Part shown: in pieces, positions 51,720-60,901 of the stretch | Layout of the letters: every line of letters begins with the position of its first letter | Position numbering within the stretch: the stretch's first letter is position 1 | Assembly: GCF_001548395.1 (NCBI RefSeq) | Contig: NZ_AP017367.1 | Span: forward strand, 2,579,001 to 2,643,000 | DNA from: Leptolyngbya sp. O-77 | GTDB lineage: Bacteria; Cyanobacteriota; Cyanobacteriia; Elainellales; Elainellaceae | Length of the DNA stretch: 64,000 nt | Direction of reading: 5' to 3' | Position numbers and translations under genes: made by a program | The notes under the pieces: model-generated | The model's input: the letters and a program-made list of their open reading frames with translations, nothing else | The model's database searches: none | What the model was told of the DNA's origin: nothing

Positions 51720-52002
51720 CATCCGAGCCTGAGTTAGGAGCCTCTAGGTCAGGCTCAGGGAGGTTGGGCTTGTCCGACCGTCGGTTCAGCCATCCAAAGA
51801 AATTTAGCTCCCGCTGCATCTGGGCAAGATCCCGCTGATTTGCAGCAGCCGTTTCGGCATACCACTGACAATACTGCTCAAACGCCTCGCGATAGCGCAC
51901 CTCGCGATAGAACTCGTAGGCTGCATAGTGGCTTTGCAGGATGTCCTGCGCCTCGGTTTCAGGCGGCGGCAGGATGCGGCGGTAGAAGATCGGTTCTGGC
52001 AT
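51712..52002 (-). CDS. Conserved small cyanobacterial protein of unknown function
   Basis: A 96-aa product starting MPEPIFYRRILPPPETEAQD at ATG 52002, with GGAGTGACC upstream. It is rich in aromatic and charged residues (YAAYEFYREVRYREAFEQYC, QWYAETAAANQRDLAQMQRE) and likely all-helical, with an acidic disordered tail. No motif of known function. It starts 8 bp after the YdcF-like gene ends, on the same strand, so the two are probably co-transcribed. It overlaps ftrV tail to tail. Confidence 0.7.
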   Translation of the reverse strand: MPEPIFYRRILPPPETEAQDILQSHYAAYEFYREVRYREAFEQYCQWYAETAAANQRDLAQMQRELNFFGWLNRRSDKPNLPEPDLEAPNSGSDAS

Positions 52003-52010
52003 GGTCACTC

Positions 52011-52802
52011 CTACAGCCACCCCCGCAGTCGGTAGACCACTAGCCCGATATATTCCTTCAGGGCACGGGTGGTTTGCTGAAGGCGATCCGCATCAGGCAT
52101 AACGTTGAGAATTGTGGCCTGCCAGGAATTATCGACTTCTTCGAGTTCCTGGTTGCTAACAAAAAAGTCGGTGGGCGCAGGGATTGCGTCAATGCCCAGC
52201 TTTTGGAAAATTTTGAGCGATCGCGGCATGTGCATCGCAGACGTGACCAGCAAGATCTGCTGAATGCCCCGCTCCTCCAGAATTTTTTTCACATTTACCG
52301 CGTTTTCGTAGGTGTTGAGCGAGGTCTGGTCTTCCAGAATGGCATAGGAGGGAACACCCAAATCCTGTGCCAGCTTTGCCATGTCGGTCGATTCGGGTGG
52401 ACCACCGCCTTTCCAATAAATTCGCCCGCCGCTCATGATCACCAACGGCGCTTTGCCCTGGCGATATAGCTCGGCTCCATACAAGACGCGATCGCCCGGC
52501 TCCATCACATCGATCGACGGGCGCGGCGGAATCTGCGGCTTCAGGCTGCCCCCCAGCACCACGATCGCCCCAGCACGCGGCAACTCTCCTTCGGGAATAT
52601 GCTGCCACTCCAGGGATTGTGTCAGCGCGTTGGACAGCCGCAGGTTGCTGCCCAAGAGCAGGCTAGCCAGCGCCAGCACCAGAGACACTGCGGCCAGCCG
52701 CGGCCGCTTCCACAGCGTCGCCAGCGCCACCAGCATCAGCACACACGCCAGCCCAACTGGGTAAATAAACAGCGGCAGGAGTTTGGAGAGGAACAGGAAC
52801 AT
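52011..52802 (-). CDS. YdcF/ElyC family (DUF218) membrane protein
   Basis: A 263-aa protein with two N-terminal membrane helices (LLPLFIYPVGLACVLMLVAL and LAAVSLVLALASLLLGSNL) and a periplasm-facing DUF218 domain: GAIVVLGGSLKPQ, DRVLYGAELYRQGKAPLVIM, SGGRI, EDQTSLNTYENAVNVKKIL and ILLVTSAMHMPRSLKIFQKL. The helices plus DUF218 match ElyC, which affects envelope polymer synthesis; YdcF binds SAM. The exact role in cyanobacteria is unknown. It is followed by the small gene at 51712. Confidence 0.9.
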   Translation of the reverse strand: MFLFLSKLLPLFIYPVGLACVLMLVALATLWKRPRLAAVSLVLALASLLLGSNLRLSNALTQSLEWQHIPEGELPRAGAIVVLGGSLKPQIPPRPSIDVMEPGDRVLYGAELYRQGKAPLVIMSGGRIYWKGGGPPESTDMAKLAQDLGVPSYAILEDQTSLNTYENAVNVKKILEERGIQQILLVTSAMHMPRSLKIFQKLGIDAIPAPTDFFVSNQELEEVDNSWQATILNVMPDADRLQQTTRALKEYIGLVVYRLRGWL

Positions 52803-52973
52803 GAGCAGTTGGAGATTGGGACAATCAGGTGGGTTGGGGTAGGGCGAGGGGTTACTTTATAACTCCATCACACCATCCCCCACTACTCTAATGCCCTTGC
52901 TCCTGTCCTGGCTGCTCAAGCCGCGATCTATCCAAAATCAAATAGCTAAACCTCAATTGCCAGCCGTTCGGAA

Positions 52974-54008
52974 TTACCAACCGTCTGGAACGTCCCGACT
53001 TTCGATCCAGTCGTAGAGGTCGCGCTCTGCCTTGGCAACGTTAAATAAATGCAGCCCAAAATCGCGGGACAGATCCTCACAGGCCTTGATGCCCCGGACG
53101 CTGTTGCCCTTTTCGTCGAGCAGAGGCGAGAAAGTGCCAATGCCCAGCTTTCCGGGCACGACCGCAGTGATGCCGCCGCCGACCCCACTCTTGGCAGGCA
53201 TCCCCACACGATAGGCCCACTCGCCGGAATAGTCGTACATGCCGCAGGTCAGCATGACGCTGATCACGTCCTGCACGTAATGCTCATCGATCGCGCGATC
53301 GCCCGTGATTGGGTTCACGCCGCCGTTGGCCAGCGTAGCCGACATCATCGCCAGATCGCGAGCGCTCACCAAGATGGAACACTGCTGAAAGTACAAATCA
53401 AGCGTTTCATCAATGCGGTCGGTCACCATGCCAAAGTTCAGCATCAGGTAGGAAATCGCCCGATTGCGGTGTCCGGTTGCTTTTTCCGACAAAAACACGG
53501 GCACGTTGATGTCGATTTCTTTGCGCCCGGTGTAGCGCAGGAACATATCCAGGATGCGCTTGAGCCGATCGGTGGCGCTGTTTCCTTTGATCAGGTCAGT
53601 GGTGGCGATCGCCCCGGCATTCACCATCGGGTTATAGGGTCGATTCGTCTTTTCGTCCAGCACAATAGCATTAAACGCCTCACCCGTCGGCTCCACGCTC
53701 ACCTTGCTGTTGACATACTCCCGGCCGTGATCTTCCAGCGCCAGACCATAGACAAACGCCTTGGAGATGGACTGAATCGTAAACACCTGGTCGCAGTCGC
53801 CCACATCAAACACGCGCCCGTCCGTTGTGACGACACAGATGCCAAACCACTCCGGTCTAGCCTGGGTCAGTTCTGGGATATAGTCCGCAACCTTTCCGGT
53901 GTTGAGAGGCTTGTATTTTGCGTGCAAATCGCTCAGATAAGCCCGAAACGGCGATGCCACAGCCTGAATCGAGTTCGCCAGCGATTTCAAGTCTCCGATA
54001 TCCACCAT
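52974..54008 (-). CDS. glsA: Glutaminase
   Basis: A 344-aa serine-dependent glutaminase that converts L-glutamine to glutamate and ammonia in the cytosol. The catalytic SxxK is in VFTIQSISKAFVYGLALEDH. Substrate-binding segments are visible in PYNPMVNAGAIATTDLI, LMLNFGMVTDRIDETLDLYF, TCGMYDYSGEWAYRVGMPAK and SGVGGGITAVVPGKLGIGTF. Length is slightly above the family norm of about 310. ATG 54008 fits; it stands as a single gene on the minus strand. Confidence 0.96.
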   Translation of the reverse strand: MVDIGDLKSLANSIQAVASPFRAYLSDLHAKYKPLNTGKVADYIPELTQARPEWFGICVVTTDGRVFDVGDCDQVFTIQSISKAFVYGLALEDHGREYVNSKVSVEPTGEAFNAIVLDEKTNRPYNPMVNAGAIATTDLIKGNSATDRLKRILDMFLRYTGRKEIDINVPVFLSEKATGHRNRAISYLMLNFGMVTDRIDETLDLYFQQCSILVSARDLAMMSATLANGGVNPITGDRAIDEHYVQDVISVMLTCGMYDYSGEWAYRVGMPAKSGVGGGITAVVPGKLGIGTFSPLLDEKGNSVRGIKACEDLSRDFGLHLFNVAKAERDLYDWIESRDVPDGW

Positions 54009-54174
54009 AGTTGCCTCAACATAGTTGCCTCAAACAGTGACCTTAAACAAACTTAGGGGCAAATCTGGACATGAGGGGGCAAGTCTTAAATGAAGAATGA
54101 ACATAGAGGCGATTCGTCTGGTATCCGCTATTTAGATAGGGTTTGCGGATTTACCGCAACACAGAATCTACGCG

Positions 54175-54936
54175 CTAATCCGTGTCCCGGATCTGCTGCG
54201 CCAATCGCTGAAATTCCTGGCTGACTGGATGATCTGGGAACTTCATGCAAAACACGCCCTCGCTGGCAAGCTGCACCACATCTTCAGACAACGGAAAGAT
54301 GCCCGCCACCGGGGCATCGTAGGTTTCTTCGATCTTTCGCTTCAGCGCTTCAAAGTTGAGGCGGCTATGCACCTTGTTAATCGCCAGCAGCATCTTGCGG
54401 ACGCGCAACTGCCGTGCCACGTCCACAGCCACCGCCGTACCCTGATAGTCTTGCTTATCTGGGCGCAGCAGCAGAATCAGCACATGGGAGATGGCGATCG
54501 ACAGAAAAGTTTCCTTAGACAGCCCCGGATGTGTGTCGATAAACAGATAGTCGAGTTGGAGGTTTTTGACCAGGGTGCGGAAGCCGTCATTGAGTAGCTT
54601 CACGTCATAGCCTTCCTTAAGGATGCGGGCGATGTCGTCTGCTTTGACGCTAGAGGGCACCAGCAGCACCTTCCCTTCGCCAAACAACCCTGCGTTGGCG
54701 CTTACGTCGTAGGCAGCTTCCTCAATGGGCGCTTCTCCCCAGAGGTAGCTGTTGAGTGTCCTCGTCATAGCGTCGGGTTCCAGGCTGAAGATGTTGTGAA
54801 TGCCCGGAGAGGGTACGTCGGTATCTACCACACCCACTCGGTTCCCCTGCGTCGCCAGCGCGGCTGCCAGATTCGCCGTGAAGTTGGATTTACCAGTACC
54901 ACCCCGATAGGAGTGGATTGAGACGACTTTAGGCAT
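54175..54936 (-). CDS. MinD/ParA family ATPase
   Basis: A 253-aa deviant Walker A ATPase. The P-loop reads YRGGTGKSNFTANLA; the usual first lysine of KGGxGK is arginine here. Switch-type VGVVDTDVPSPGIHNIF and Walker B-like YLFIDTHPGLSKETFLSIAI follow, then ILLLRPDKQDYQGTAVAVDV. Such proteins dimerise on ATP and position DNA, septum or surface machines. No ParB, MinE or MinC partner lies next to it, so its cargo is unknown. It is separated from its neighbours by 166 and 446 bp. Confidence 0.9.
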   Translation of the reverse strand: MPKVVSIHSYRGGTGKSNFTANLAAALATQGNRVGVVDTDVPSPGIHNIFSLEPDAMTRTLNSYLWGEAPIEEAAYDVSANAGLFGEGKVLLVPSSVKADDIARILKEGYDVKLLNDGFRTLVKNLQLDYLFIDTHPGLSKETFLSIAISHVLILLLRPDKQDYQGTAVAVDVARQLRVRKMLLAINKVHSRLNFEALKRKIEETYDAPVAGIFPLSEDVVQLASEGVFCMKFPDHPVSQEFQRLAQQIRDTD

Positions 54937-55091
54937 TGGAGGCTTGTGAAAGCATACAACTCTCAGTAGATAAAAGTCCTGTCAAACAAGGTGTATCGTT
55001 CCATACAAATATGCTTTAATTTCAGATTTTTTCTTTTGTTTCAGCCCTGTTTTAGCTAAGAATATCAATCCTTTTACCGTTTTTCACGGGT

Positions 55092-55307
55092 CTTGACTGA
55101 GTTTGTTGCCCTTTATGCCCTTTATGCCATTTAGTAAAACAGGACACAAATTCCAAAGAAATAATTAACAAATACGGGGATCGCTCTGAATTCCTGGCAG
55201 GATTAATTCAAGTTCAAATGAGGTCAGCCAAATAAAGACCTTAACCATAAACTATTGCTATCAATAGCAATAAGCGCCAAGGCCAGATGTGGTACTTGGC
55301 GCTTTTT
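55092..55307 (+). ncRNA. Possible small RNA ending at an orphan terminator
   Basis: A strong + strand terminator (55273-55307) has no + strand gene before it. TTGACT at 55092 could be a -35 box, with a weak -10 about 17 bp on. A transcript of up to about 200 nt would fit in the 446-bp gap between two minus-strand genes. I recognise no known cyanobacterial RNA family, and the promoter is tentative. Confidence 0.3.
55273..55307 (+). terminator. Rho-independent terminator
   Basis: AGCGCCAAG and CTTGGCGCT form a perfect 9-bp stem followed by TTTTT on the + strand. Just upstream, ATTGCTAT/ATAGCAAT forms a second small hairpin. On the minus strand there is no T run after the stem, so it acts on + transcripts. 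Confidence 0.85.
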
Positions 55308-55382
55308 AAGTTTTATGCACCTATTTTATGCACCTATTTTTATCCGCTCTATAAGCCTGCTGAGAAGTTTGCCTGAGGGAAA

Positions 55383-55637
55383 TTAGTAGGCAAGCGTTTC
55401 CAGCGTTTCTCGCAGGTAGCGGCGAACACGCTGGTCTAGGGGTAGGGTGCTGAGTTCGCCTGCTGCTGGGTCGTCCGCTGCGGTTTCAGCCGCTAAATGT
55501 TCGCCGCTGCGCTCAAGTTGCCAGCGCTGGAAGCCGGAGCTAGAGGCGATCGCCTGCTTTAGGCTTTCCCAAATGGTTTCGTCATTTGAGACTGAATGAT
55601 TTGGCAGCGAGTTGGAAGGTGTGGATGAGCTGGTCAT
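55383..55637 (-). CDS. Small hypothetical protein
   Basis: An 84-aa product: a Ser/Pro/Asn-rich start, then ETIWESLKQAIASSSGFQRW, QLERSGEHL and the C-terminal LDQRVRRYLRETLETLAY. The pattern of one compact helical region and a basic C-terminal helix recurs in small conserved cyanobacterial proteins, but I cannot name a family. No clear ribosome site precedes the ATG. The 299 bp upstream, to 55936, hold nothing else I can support. Confidence 0.6.
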   Translation of the reverse strand: MTSSSTPSNSLPNHSVSNDETIWESLKQAIASSSGFQRWQLERSGEHLAAETAADDPAAGELSTLPLDQRVRRYLRETLETLAY

Positions 55638-55936
55638 AGGATCTCAGTAATGCCTCAAACGTTAGATCAGCAATCAATCAACCGAGCAGAACACAGCGAA
55701 CCGTCAAGAGACTTAATCTCAAAGATACAAAGCTAGAGAGAGAAAGCTGGGTAGGCTGCCATGCAAACGCATCCAAAAGCAGCACAAGGGTTCAGGCTTA
55801 AACCTGTTCCTTTTCTCACCATAGCGTACTCTTTGGGGCGAGTTGTGCTTTGAAGCACGGTCGCTGTGCCGGATCAAGCCTCGACCCGCCCAAATTTTAA
55901 GTCTTTACTCAAATCTTGCAGCAGCCTGCGGCTTCT

Positions 55937-57526
55937 TTACGGGTTCTCGGCGGGCGGACGCTCTGGCGACTCGAATTCGGACGCTGCATCGTCAGTCAGG
56001 CTGACATCGGTCAGCGGATCGGGTAGCTCACGCAATAGCTCGGCATCTACCGCTTCCAGGGCCTCTGCGACTAGCGCTTCTACGTTTAAGTCGAGCGTGT
56101 CTGCGGAGATGGGGTCTGAGGGTTCCTCCAGGGAATTTTGCTCAGGGGCGATCGCCCCCTCGGTGGTTTTACCTGCTGGCTGATTCGCTAGAAGGGCACT
56201 GGCATCCACAATTTCCTGGGTTTGGGGTACTGGGGAATCATAGGTCGATTCGGTTGCGCTGGCATCAATAAATTCCAGGGGGGCATCTGGCGAGTCCGGC
56301 GAATCCGAAGCGTCCAACCCAGCCGCGATGCTGCCCCCAACGTCGTCTCCACTGTCCAGGCTGCGATCCAGTCCAAGGTTCAGCATGGTGGCTTCGCCGG
56401 TGGCCGGTTCAGGAGCCTGGGCGATCGCCCCATCCAATGTAGCCGCTGTAGCCGCCGCGTCCTCGTCCCTGTCTGAATGGTCTGCTGAGCCGTCTGCTGA
56501 GCCGTCTGCTGACGCTTCCAAAACGACCGTCTCTGAAACGACCGTCTCTGAAACGACCGTCTCTGAAACGACCGTCTCTGAAGCCACTCCTGCGGAGTCT
56601 GTCGAGGGTTCCACAGGAGGTTGCAAGTCTGAACTCGTCTCCGCATCCACATCTGCAGGCTGGAATTCCTCAGGCTGGAATGCTTCTGGAGAATCTACAG
56701 AAAATGGCTCAGGCGGGACGGTAGAGGTTTCTAGCGGCGGTTCTGGGGTTGCGGGTTCTGGGACTGAACGCTCTAGGGTGACAGGTTTCGACACGGAAGG
56801 CTCGGCCTCGTCCCAAGGCGACTCGTCTAGCGCCTCGTCAGTGGCTAGTGGGGCATCCGGCGGGGTCTGGGGGCGATTTCCGTAGGGATTGCTTTGAGAA
56901 CCGCGCTTGATCGCAGGTGGAACGGGCGATGCAGCGGCAACCAGATCGGGCAAAATTTGCTTGACTCGAAAGCCGGGAATCGTGAAGGACTGCGCCACCT
57001 CAGCGGGCGTGTAGGGAGCAAACTGGGCGATCGCCTCATCGCTCGACAGCAGCGCCCGAATCACGCTCAGCGGCACCTGCACAAACAGGTTGCACAGCAA
57101 AAACGCGATGGCTGCAATGAGCAGGCCTAGCGCCCGGTTTTGGGGCAGGGTTGCGGCGGCTTCCGTCGCCACGGGCGCAAAGCGAAACAGTTGCCAGAGC
57201 AAGAGAAACAGGGCGATCGCTGCCGACCCCGCCAACGCCTGCACTTCAGTTCCCTTGAACAAATGCAGCATCCGTCGCCGATCGTCCGACAGCGCATCGG
57301 GACGCAGCGCCAGTGGGGTCAGGCTAAAAATGCAGAACGGCCGCTTCCACTGCATCCACAGCACGGGCGCAATGCCCACCACCCCCACCAGCAGCACCTC
57401 CAGCCACACGGGCAGCCACGGATCGCCCACCGCCAATCCGACCAGGCACACCTCCGCCAGCAGGGGCACTGCCGCCAGACCTGCAAGATGAACCCAGAGA
57501 TACGGATCAGACCAGAAAGATCGCAT
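55937..57526 (-). CDS. Low-complexity-tail membrane protein
   Basis: A 529-aa protein. The first 190 residues hold four or five membrane helices, including LAGLAAVPLLAEVCLVGLAV, WLEVLLVGVVGIAPVLWM, LAGSAAIALFLLLWQLFRF and LGLLIAAIAFLLCNLFVQVP. The rest is an acidic, Ser/Pro/Glu/Ala-rich disordered tail of over 300 residues. It contains exact tandem repeats of a VVSET pentapeptide, from a 15-bp DNA repeat near 56520-56580. This matches a cyanobacterial family described as low-complexity tail membrane proteins; function unknown. The tandem repeat is prone to length change by slippage. Confidence 0.85.
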   Translation of the reverse strand: MRSFWSDPYLWVHLAGLAAVPLLAEVCLVGLAVGDPWLPVWLEVLLVGVVGIAPVLWMQWKRPFCIFSLTPLALRPDALSDDRRRMLHLFKGTEVQALAGSAAIALFLLLWQLFRFAPVATEAAATLPQNRALGLLIAAIAFLLCNLFVQVPLSVIRALLSSDEAIAQFAPYTPAEVAQSFTIPGFRVKQILPDLVAAASPVPPAIKRGSQSNPYGNRPQTPPDAPLATDEALDESPWDEAEPSVSKPVTLERSVPEPATPEPPLETSTVPPEPFSVDSPEAFQPEEFQPADVDAETSSDLQPPVEPSTDSAGVASETVVSETVVSETVVSETVVLEASADGSADGSADHSDRDEDAAATAATLDGAIAQAPEPATGEATMLNLGLDRSLDSGDDVGGSIAAGLDASDSPDSPDAPLEFIDASATESTYDSPVPQTQEIVDASALLANQPAGKTTEGAIAPEQNSLEEPSDPISADTLDLNVEALVAEALEAVDAELLRELPDPLTDVSLTDDAASEFESPERPPAENP

Positions 57527-57864
57527 AGGGCTTACCAGAGTATCCGCCGCGATAGCAGCGAGTGTTACAGCAAAAATTAGAGCCTGGGGCTACGTTTCTT
57601 GACCTACTTTTGTGATCCTAATCCAACCCGCGTGCGATCGCGCTGCTTCTATGGCACAACGCTCTCCCCGGGGCGGGTCGCGTCCAGCCACGGTTTACCA
57701 CAGCGCCGATGCTGCGATAGATGCAGAGGATTGCCCCAGACTGTTTCAAACCCCAACATCCTGCTTACATCCCTTAACATGGTCAGTAAGCTAAAGGGCG
57801 GGGACTCGATCGCCTTGGGGCAGGACTTTCACACTCGCAGCCTCCCATCCTGATCCCCCCTTAA

Positions 57865-57881
57865 CCTCCTGACTCAGGAGG
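57865..57881 (+). promoter_or_regulatory. Hairpin sequestering an AGGAGG upstream of moaA
   Basis: CCTCCT (57865-57870) and AGGAGG (57876-57881) form a tight 6-bp hairpin. The AGGAGG would serve ATGs at 57883 and 57892, both out of frame with moaA (57924), so a short upstream frame under structural control is possible. Otherwise the 397 bp from 57527 hold no gene I can support. Confidence 0.35.
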
Positions 57882-57923
57882 AATGCTAGGAATGCCGGAA
57901 GGATCATTGTTTCAGGAATTGGG

Positions 57924-58907
57924 ATGCCGCTGGATCGCTTTGGTCGCAACATCAACTACCTCCGCATTTCCCTCACCGATCGGTGCAATCTGCGCTGCGT
58001 CTACTGTATGCCCGTTAATATGACGTTTCGCCCACGGGCAGAACTGCTGCAAGACGCAGAGCTGTATCAACTGCTGCCGATTTTTGCCAAGCTGCTGGGC
58101 TTCAACAAGTTTCGGCTGACAGGCGGCGAACCCACCCTGCGAGAAAACATCGTCGAAATCGTCCGCTTTATCGCCGACCTGCCCGATGCGCCAGAGGTCG
58201 CCATGACCACCAACGGCGTGCTGCTGGGGCAACTGGCTGCGCCCCTGGCGGCGGCCGGTCTGCGCCGCGTCAACATCAGCATCGACACGCTCAATCCAGA
58301 GAAATTTCAGCAGATTACGCGCTGGGGCAAGCTAGACGACGTATGGCGCGGAATGCAGGCGGCGGCCGATGCGGGGCTGCGGGTGAAGCTAAATGCCGTT
58401 GTGGTGCGCGGCTTTAACGATGGGCAGGACGTGGTAGACCTGGCGCGGCTGACCTACGAATTTCCCTGGCAGGTGCGGTTTATCGAGATGATGCCCTTTG
58501 GGGAAGTATCGGGCTTTCAGCAGCAAAACACGGTGAGCGAAGACGAGCTGCTGGGCGTGATTGGGCAACACCTGCAACCGCCAGCCCTGCTGAACCAAGG
58601 AGAACTAGATGGCGAAGCGCGGCTCTATCAACTGCCGGGGGCGCTGGGCACGCTGGGCTTTATTAGCTCTGTGACGAAGCCGTTTTGTGCGGGCTGCAAT
58701 CGGGCGCGGCTGACGGCAGATGGGCGGCTGCGGCTCTGCCTGCTGCGGGAAAAGGAACTGGACTTGCTGACTCCGCTGCGCCGGGGAGCCAGTGTAGATG
58801 ACCTGAAGGCGCTGATTGAAGAGAGCATCTGGTGGAAACCCTGGGGCCACGGGCTGGCGGCTCAGGACGTGCCGATGAACCGGGTGATGTCGGAGATTGG
58901 GGGCTAG
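57924..58907 (+). CDS. moaA: GTP 3',8-cyclase (molybdenum cofactor biosynthesis protein MoaA)
   Basis: A 327-aa radical SAM enzyme for the first step of molybdenum cofactor synthesis, GTP to 3',8-cyclo-dihydro-GTP. The N-terminal 4Fe-4S site is TDRCNLRCVYCMP (C21, C25, C28). The SAM-binding region includes KFRLTGGEPTLRENIVEIVR. The C-terminal cluster, specific to MoaA, is FCAGCNRARLTADGRLRLCL. The C-terminus ends in the functional Gly-Gly (MSEIGG). Length is normal. ATG 57924 follows a weak GGAATTGGG. The product supports molybdenum enzymes such as nitrate reductase. No other moa genes lie in the window. Confidence 0.97.
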   Translation: MPLDRFGRNINYLRISLTDRCNLRCVYCMPVNMTFRPRAELLQDAELYQLLPIFAKLLGFNKFRLTGGEPTLRENIVEIVRFIADLPDAPEVAMTTNGVLLGQLAAPLAAAGLRRVNISIDTLNPEKFQQITRWGKLDDVWRGMQAAADAGLRVKLNAVVVRGFNDGQDVVDLARLTYEFPWQVRFIEMMPFGEVSGFQQQNTVSEDELLGVIGQHLQPPALLNQGELDGEARLYQLPGALGTLGFISSVTKPFCAGCNRARLTADGRLRLCLLREKELDLLTPLRRGASVDDLKALIEESIWWKPWGHGLAAQDVPMNRVMSEIGG

Positions 58908-58960
58908 TGCTGGGAATTGGGGCGTGAATTTTCTCGATTCCAGTCGGCTTGAAAGCTCGT

Positions 58961-60565
58961 TTAGTCTGCTTGAGTGCCCGCGCTGCCGTTCAAGTCTGAG
59001 CGCGATCGCCCCCGCGACAACTGGGCGATCGCCCAACGCGCCGTCGCCTGCACCTCTGGGTCTGGGTCATTCACGGCATGGCTGAGCAGGTCGCTCATCT
59101 GCGTCACCACGTCATACATGCGCGTCACGTCTCGAATCGCGTTTTTGCGAACATCGGCATTGCTGTCGCGCAGGGAGGTGAGCAAGGCTTGCTTCATCGG
59201 CTTGAGTGTCCGCAGGGCAATCTCCGACAGCGTTGCCAGAATCAGGCTGCACTGCTGCGAATCAGCCTCCACCAGCAGATCGACCAGCGGCTGCACTGCC
59301 CGCGAATCGCCCGCCTGACCCAGTTCCCAAATGGCCTTGCGGCGAGTCGCCGGGTCGGGGCTGTGCAGTTCCTCCAGCAGCTTATCCACAATGCTGATGC
59401 GCTGGAGCCGGGTGGTTTCTGTGAGAACGGTTTCCAGAGAAGTTTCAGGATTTGAGTCGGGTGCGGCGTGGGCGAGGGAATCCACAGGCTGGGGCGATCG
59501 CGCTGGCGTAGGAATCAACGCATGGGAGGAACTGGTCGCCGCGATCGGGCCCACCGTTTCCCACAGCATATTGGGCTTTGGATCAGGCTGTGGGGCGGGT
59601 TCAGCGCCCGTCACGCGGGTCACGACCTCAGAAGTCGCAGGTGGAGCCTGGGGCGGTGCATCGCCATTCCCTGTGGCGGCATGACCTGTGGCGGCATGAC
59701 CTGTGGCGAGGTTGCTTGGGGCGGCCGACTCTGCCGCTGCCCGCGACCAGCTCGGATTGAGCGGCGGCTCCAACGGCACGCCCACCCCTGAGCCGCCGGC
59801 CCCGTCGAGCGCAGGCCCGCTGTCTGTTTCCAACGTCCCCAGCCGACTCTGGCGCAACTGGCTGTAGATAACCCCGATGGCGATCGCCAGCCCTGCCAGC
59901 AGTCCTGCCCAGCCGATCCAGTCTGCGGATTCAGTCGATTCTGGTTCCGGTGCCACTGGCTCACGCTGCGGCACTCCAGCAGCTTCGCCAGCTTCACCCG
60001 CCGCCAACTCTGACGGTTCCACATCCGCCTCATCTGTCTCTATTCCGCCACTAGCAGGCATAGCTGCTCCACCCAACAGGGGTGCTTCATCACCCAACAA
60101 CTCTGCCCTGGCTCGTTGCAGTCTGGCGCGGGTGGGGTCGTCTAACTCACCTGTGGCCACCAGCCCCGATTCTTTTTGAAACGTCAGCAGCGCGGTCTGC
60201 GTCTCTTTGCCAAATTCACCATTAATTGCGCCGTAGTAATAGCCCAGTCGATTGAGCGTGGTTTGCAATTCCTGCACAGCCGCCCCCCGACTGCCCAATC
60301 CCAATAGCTCTGGCGGCGAGGGCGAGGGAGCGCTGGGTAGGTCGGCGGGTTGACTAGATTGGGCGAGATAGAGTGCAGGGGCGATCGCCCCATCCGTCTG
60401 GGTTTCCTCCCCACTGGTTTGAGCCACTGCGCCAGAAACCCACTGCAAGCTCGAAGCCACCCCCCGCAAATCAGCAGCGAGTCCTACAGAAGAAATCACA
60501 ATCAGCAGCAGCACCGTAGAACAGCGCATGAAACTCCAGGTCAAGATTGCAGACTGAGGCATCAT
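58961..60565 (-). CDS. Peptidoglycan-binding domain and HEAT-repeat protein
   Basis: A 534-aa protein with an unusual layout. An N-terminal hydrophobic segment (CSTVLLLIVISSVGLAADLR) acts as a signal; M13 is a possible start. A PG_binding_1 domain follows at about 85-150 (GSRGAAVQELQTTLNRLGYY, NGEFGKETQTALLTFQKES). A membrane helix (WIGWAGLLAGLAIAIGVIYS) and a long Pro/Ala-rich linker come next. HEAT-like repeats end the protein: LEELHSPDPATRRKAIWELG, SRAVQPLVDLLVEADSQQ and NADVRKNAIRDVTRMYDVVT. It may tie the cell wall to a cytoplasmic protein-binding scaffold; that is inference. It converges with moaA. Confidence 0.85.
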   Translation of the reverse strand: MMPQSAILTWSFMRCSTVLLLIVISSVGLAADLRGVASSLQWVSGAVAQTSGEETQTDGAIAPALYLAQSSQPADLPSAPSPSPPELLGLGSRGAAVQELQTTLNRLGYYYGAINGEFGKETQTALLTFQKESGLVATGELDDPTRARLQRARAELLGDEAPLLGGAAMPASGGIETDEADVEPSELAAGEAGEAAGVPQREPVAPEPESTESADWIGWAGLLAGLAIAIGVIYSQLRQSRLGTLETDSGPALDGAGGSGVGVPLEPPLNPSWSRAAAESAAPSNLATGHAATGHAATGNGDAPPQAPPATSEVVTRVTGAEPAPQPDPKPNMLWETVGPIAATSSSHALIPTPARSPQPVDSLAHAAPDSNPETSLETVLTETTRLQRISIVDKLLEELHSPDPATRRKAIWELGQAGDSRAVQPLVDLLVEADSQQCSLILATLSEIALRTLKPMKQALLTSLRDSNADVRKNAIRDVTRMYDVVTQMSDLLSHAVNDPDPEVQATARWAIAQLSRGRSRSDLNGSAGTQAD

Positions 60566-60901
60566 CGCTCAGGGAAGACTCCCATCATGCCCGTTTTCAC
60601 CTCAGCGATTCCAGGTTATCAATGCCCATCCAACACCTATTTCATCTCCTATCTCATCCAATAGTCAGGATTTTAGAGCGAATTTACGCTAGCAGATACG
60701 CAGCACGGCTTCACCCATAAAATGACTATCTCAGGACTCACGCACCCGCGATGAATTTTCTCGATTCTGGACGATTTCTCACGGGCACAGCCTGTGAGAG
60801 ACCGTCCAACTGCGTCAGTCCCCTATCTTTCTCATTCTAGGCAGCTTGAACGGCTCCAGTATCTAAGCGCGTATCTAAGCGCGAGGGGCAATGCCCCCCC
60901 A

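Noticed and set aside
53049..54056. 335-codon + strand open frame antisense to glutaminase
   Set aside because: It is a shadow of glsA, His- and Arg-rich with no family features, while the minus strand encodes a textbook glutaminase.
56328..56885. Ser/Thr-rich + strand open frame of 185 codons
   Set aside because: Shadow of the low-complexity tail on the minus strand; repeats there keep several frames open.
57527..57923. Molybdenum cofactor riboswitch before moaA
   Set aside because: A hairpin over AGGAGG is present, but I cannot recognise the conserved core of that riboswitch, so I report only the hairpin.
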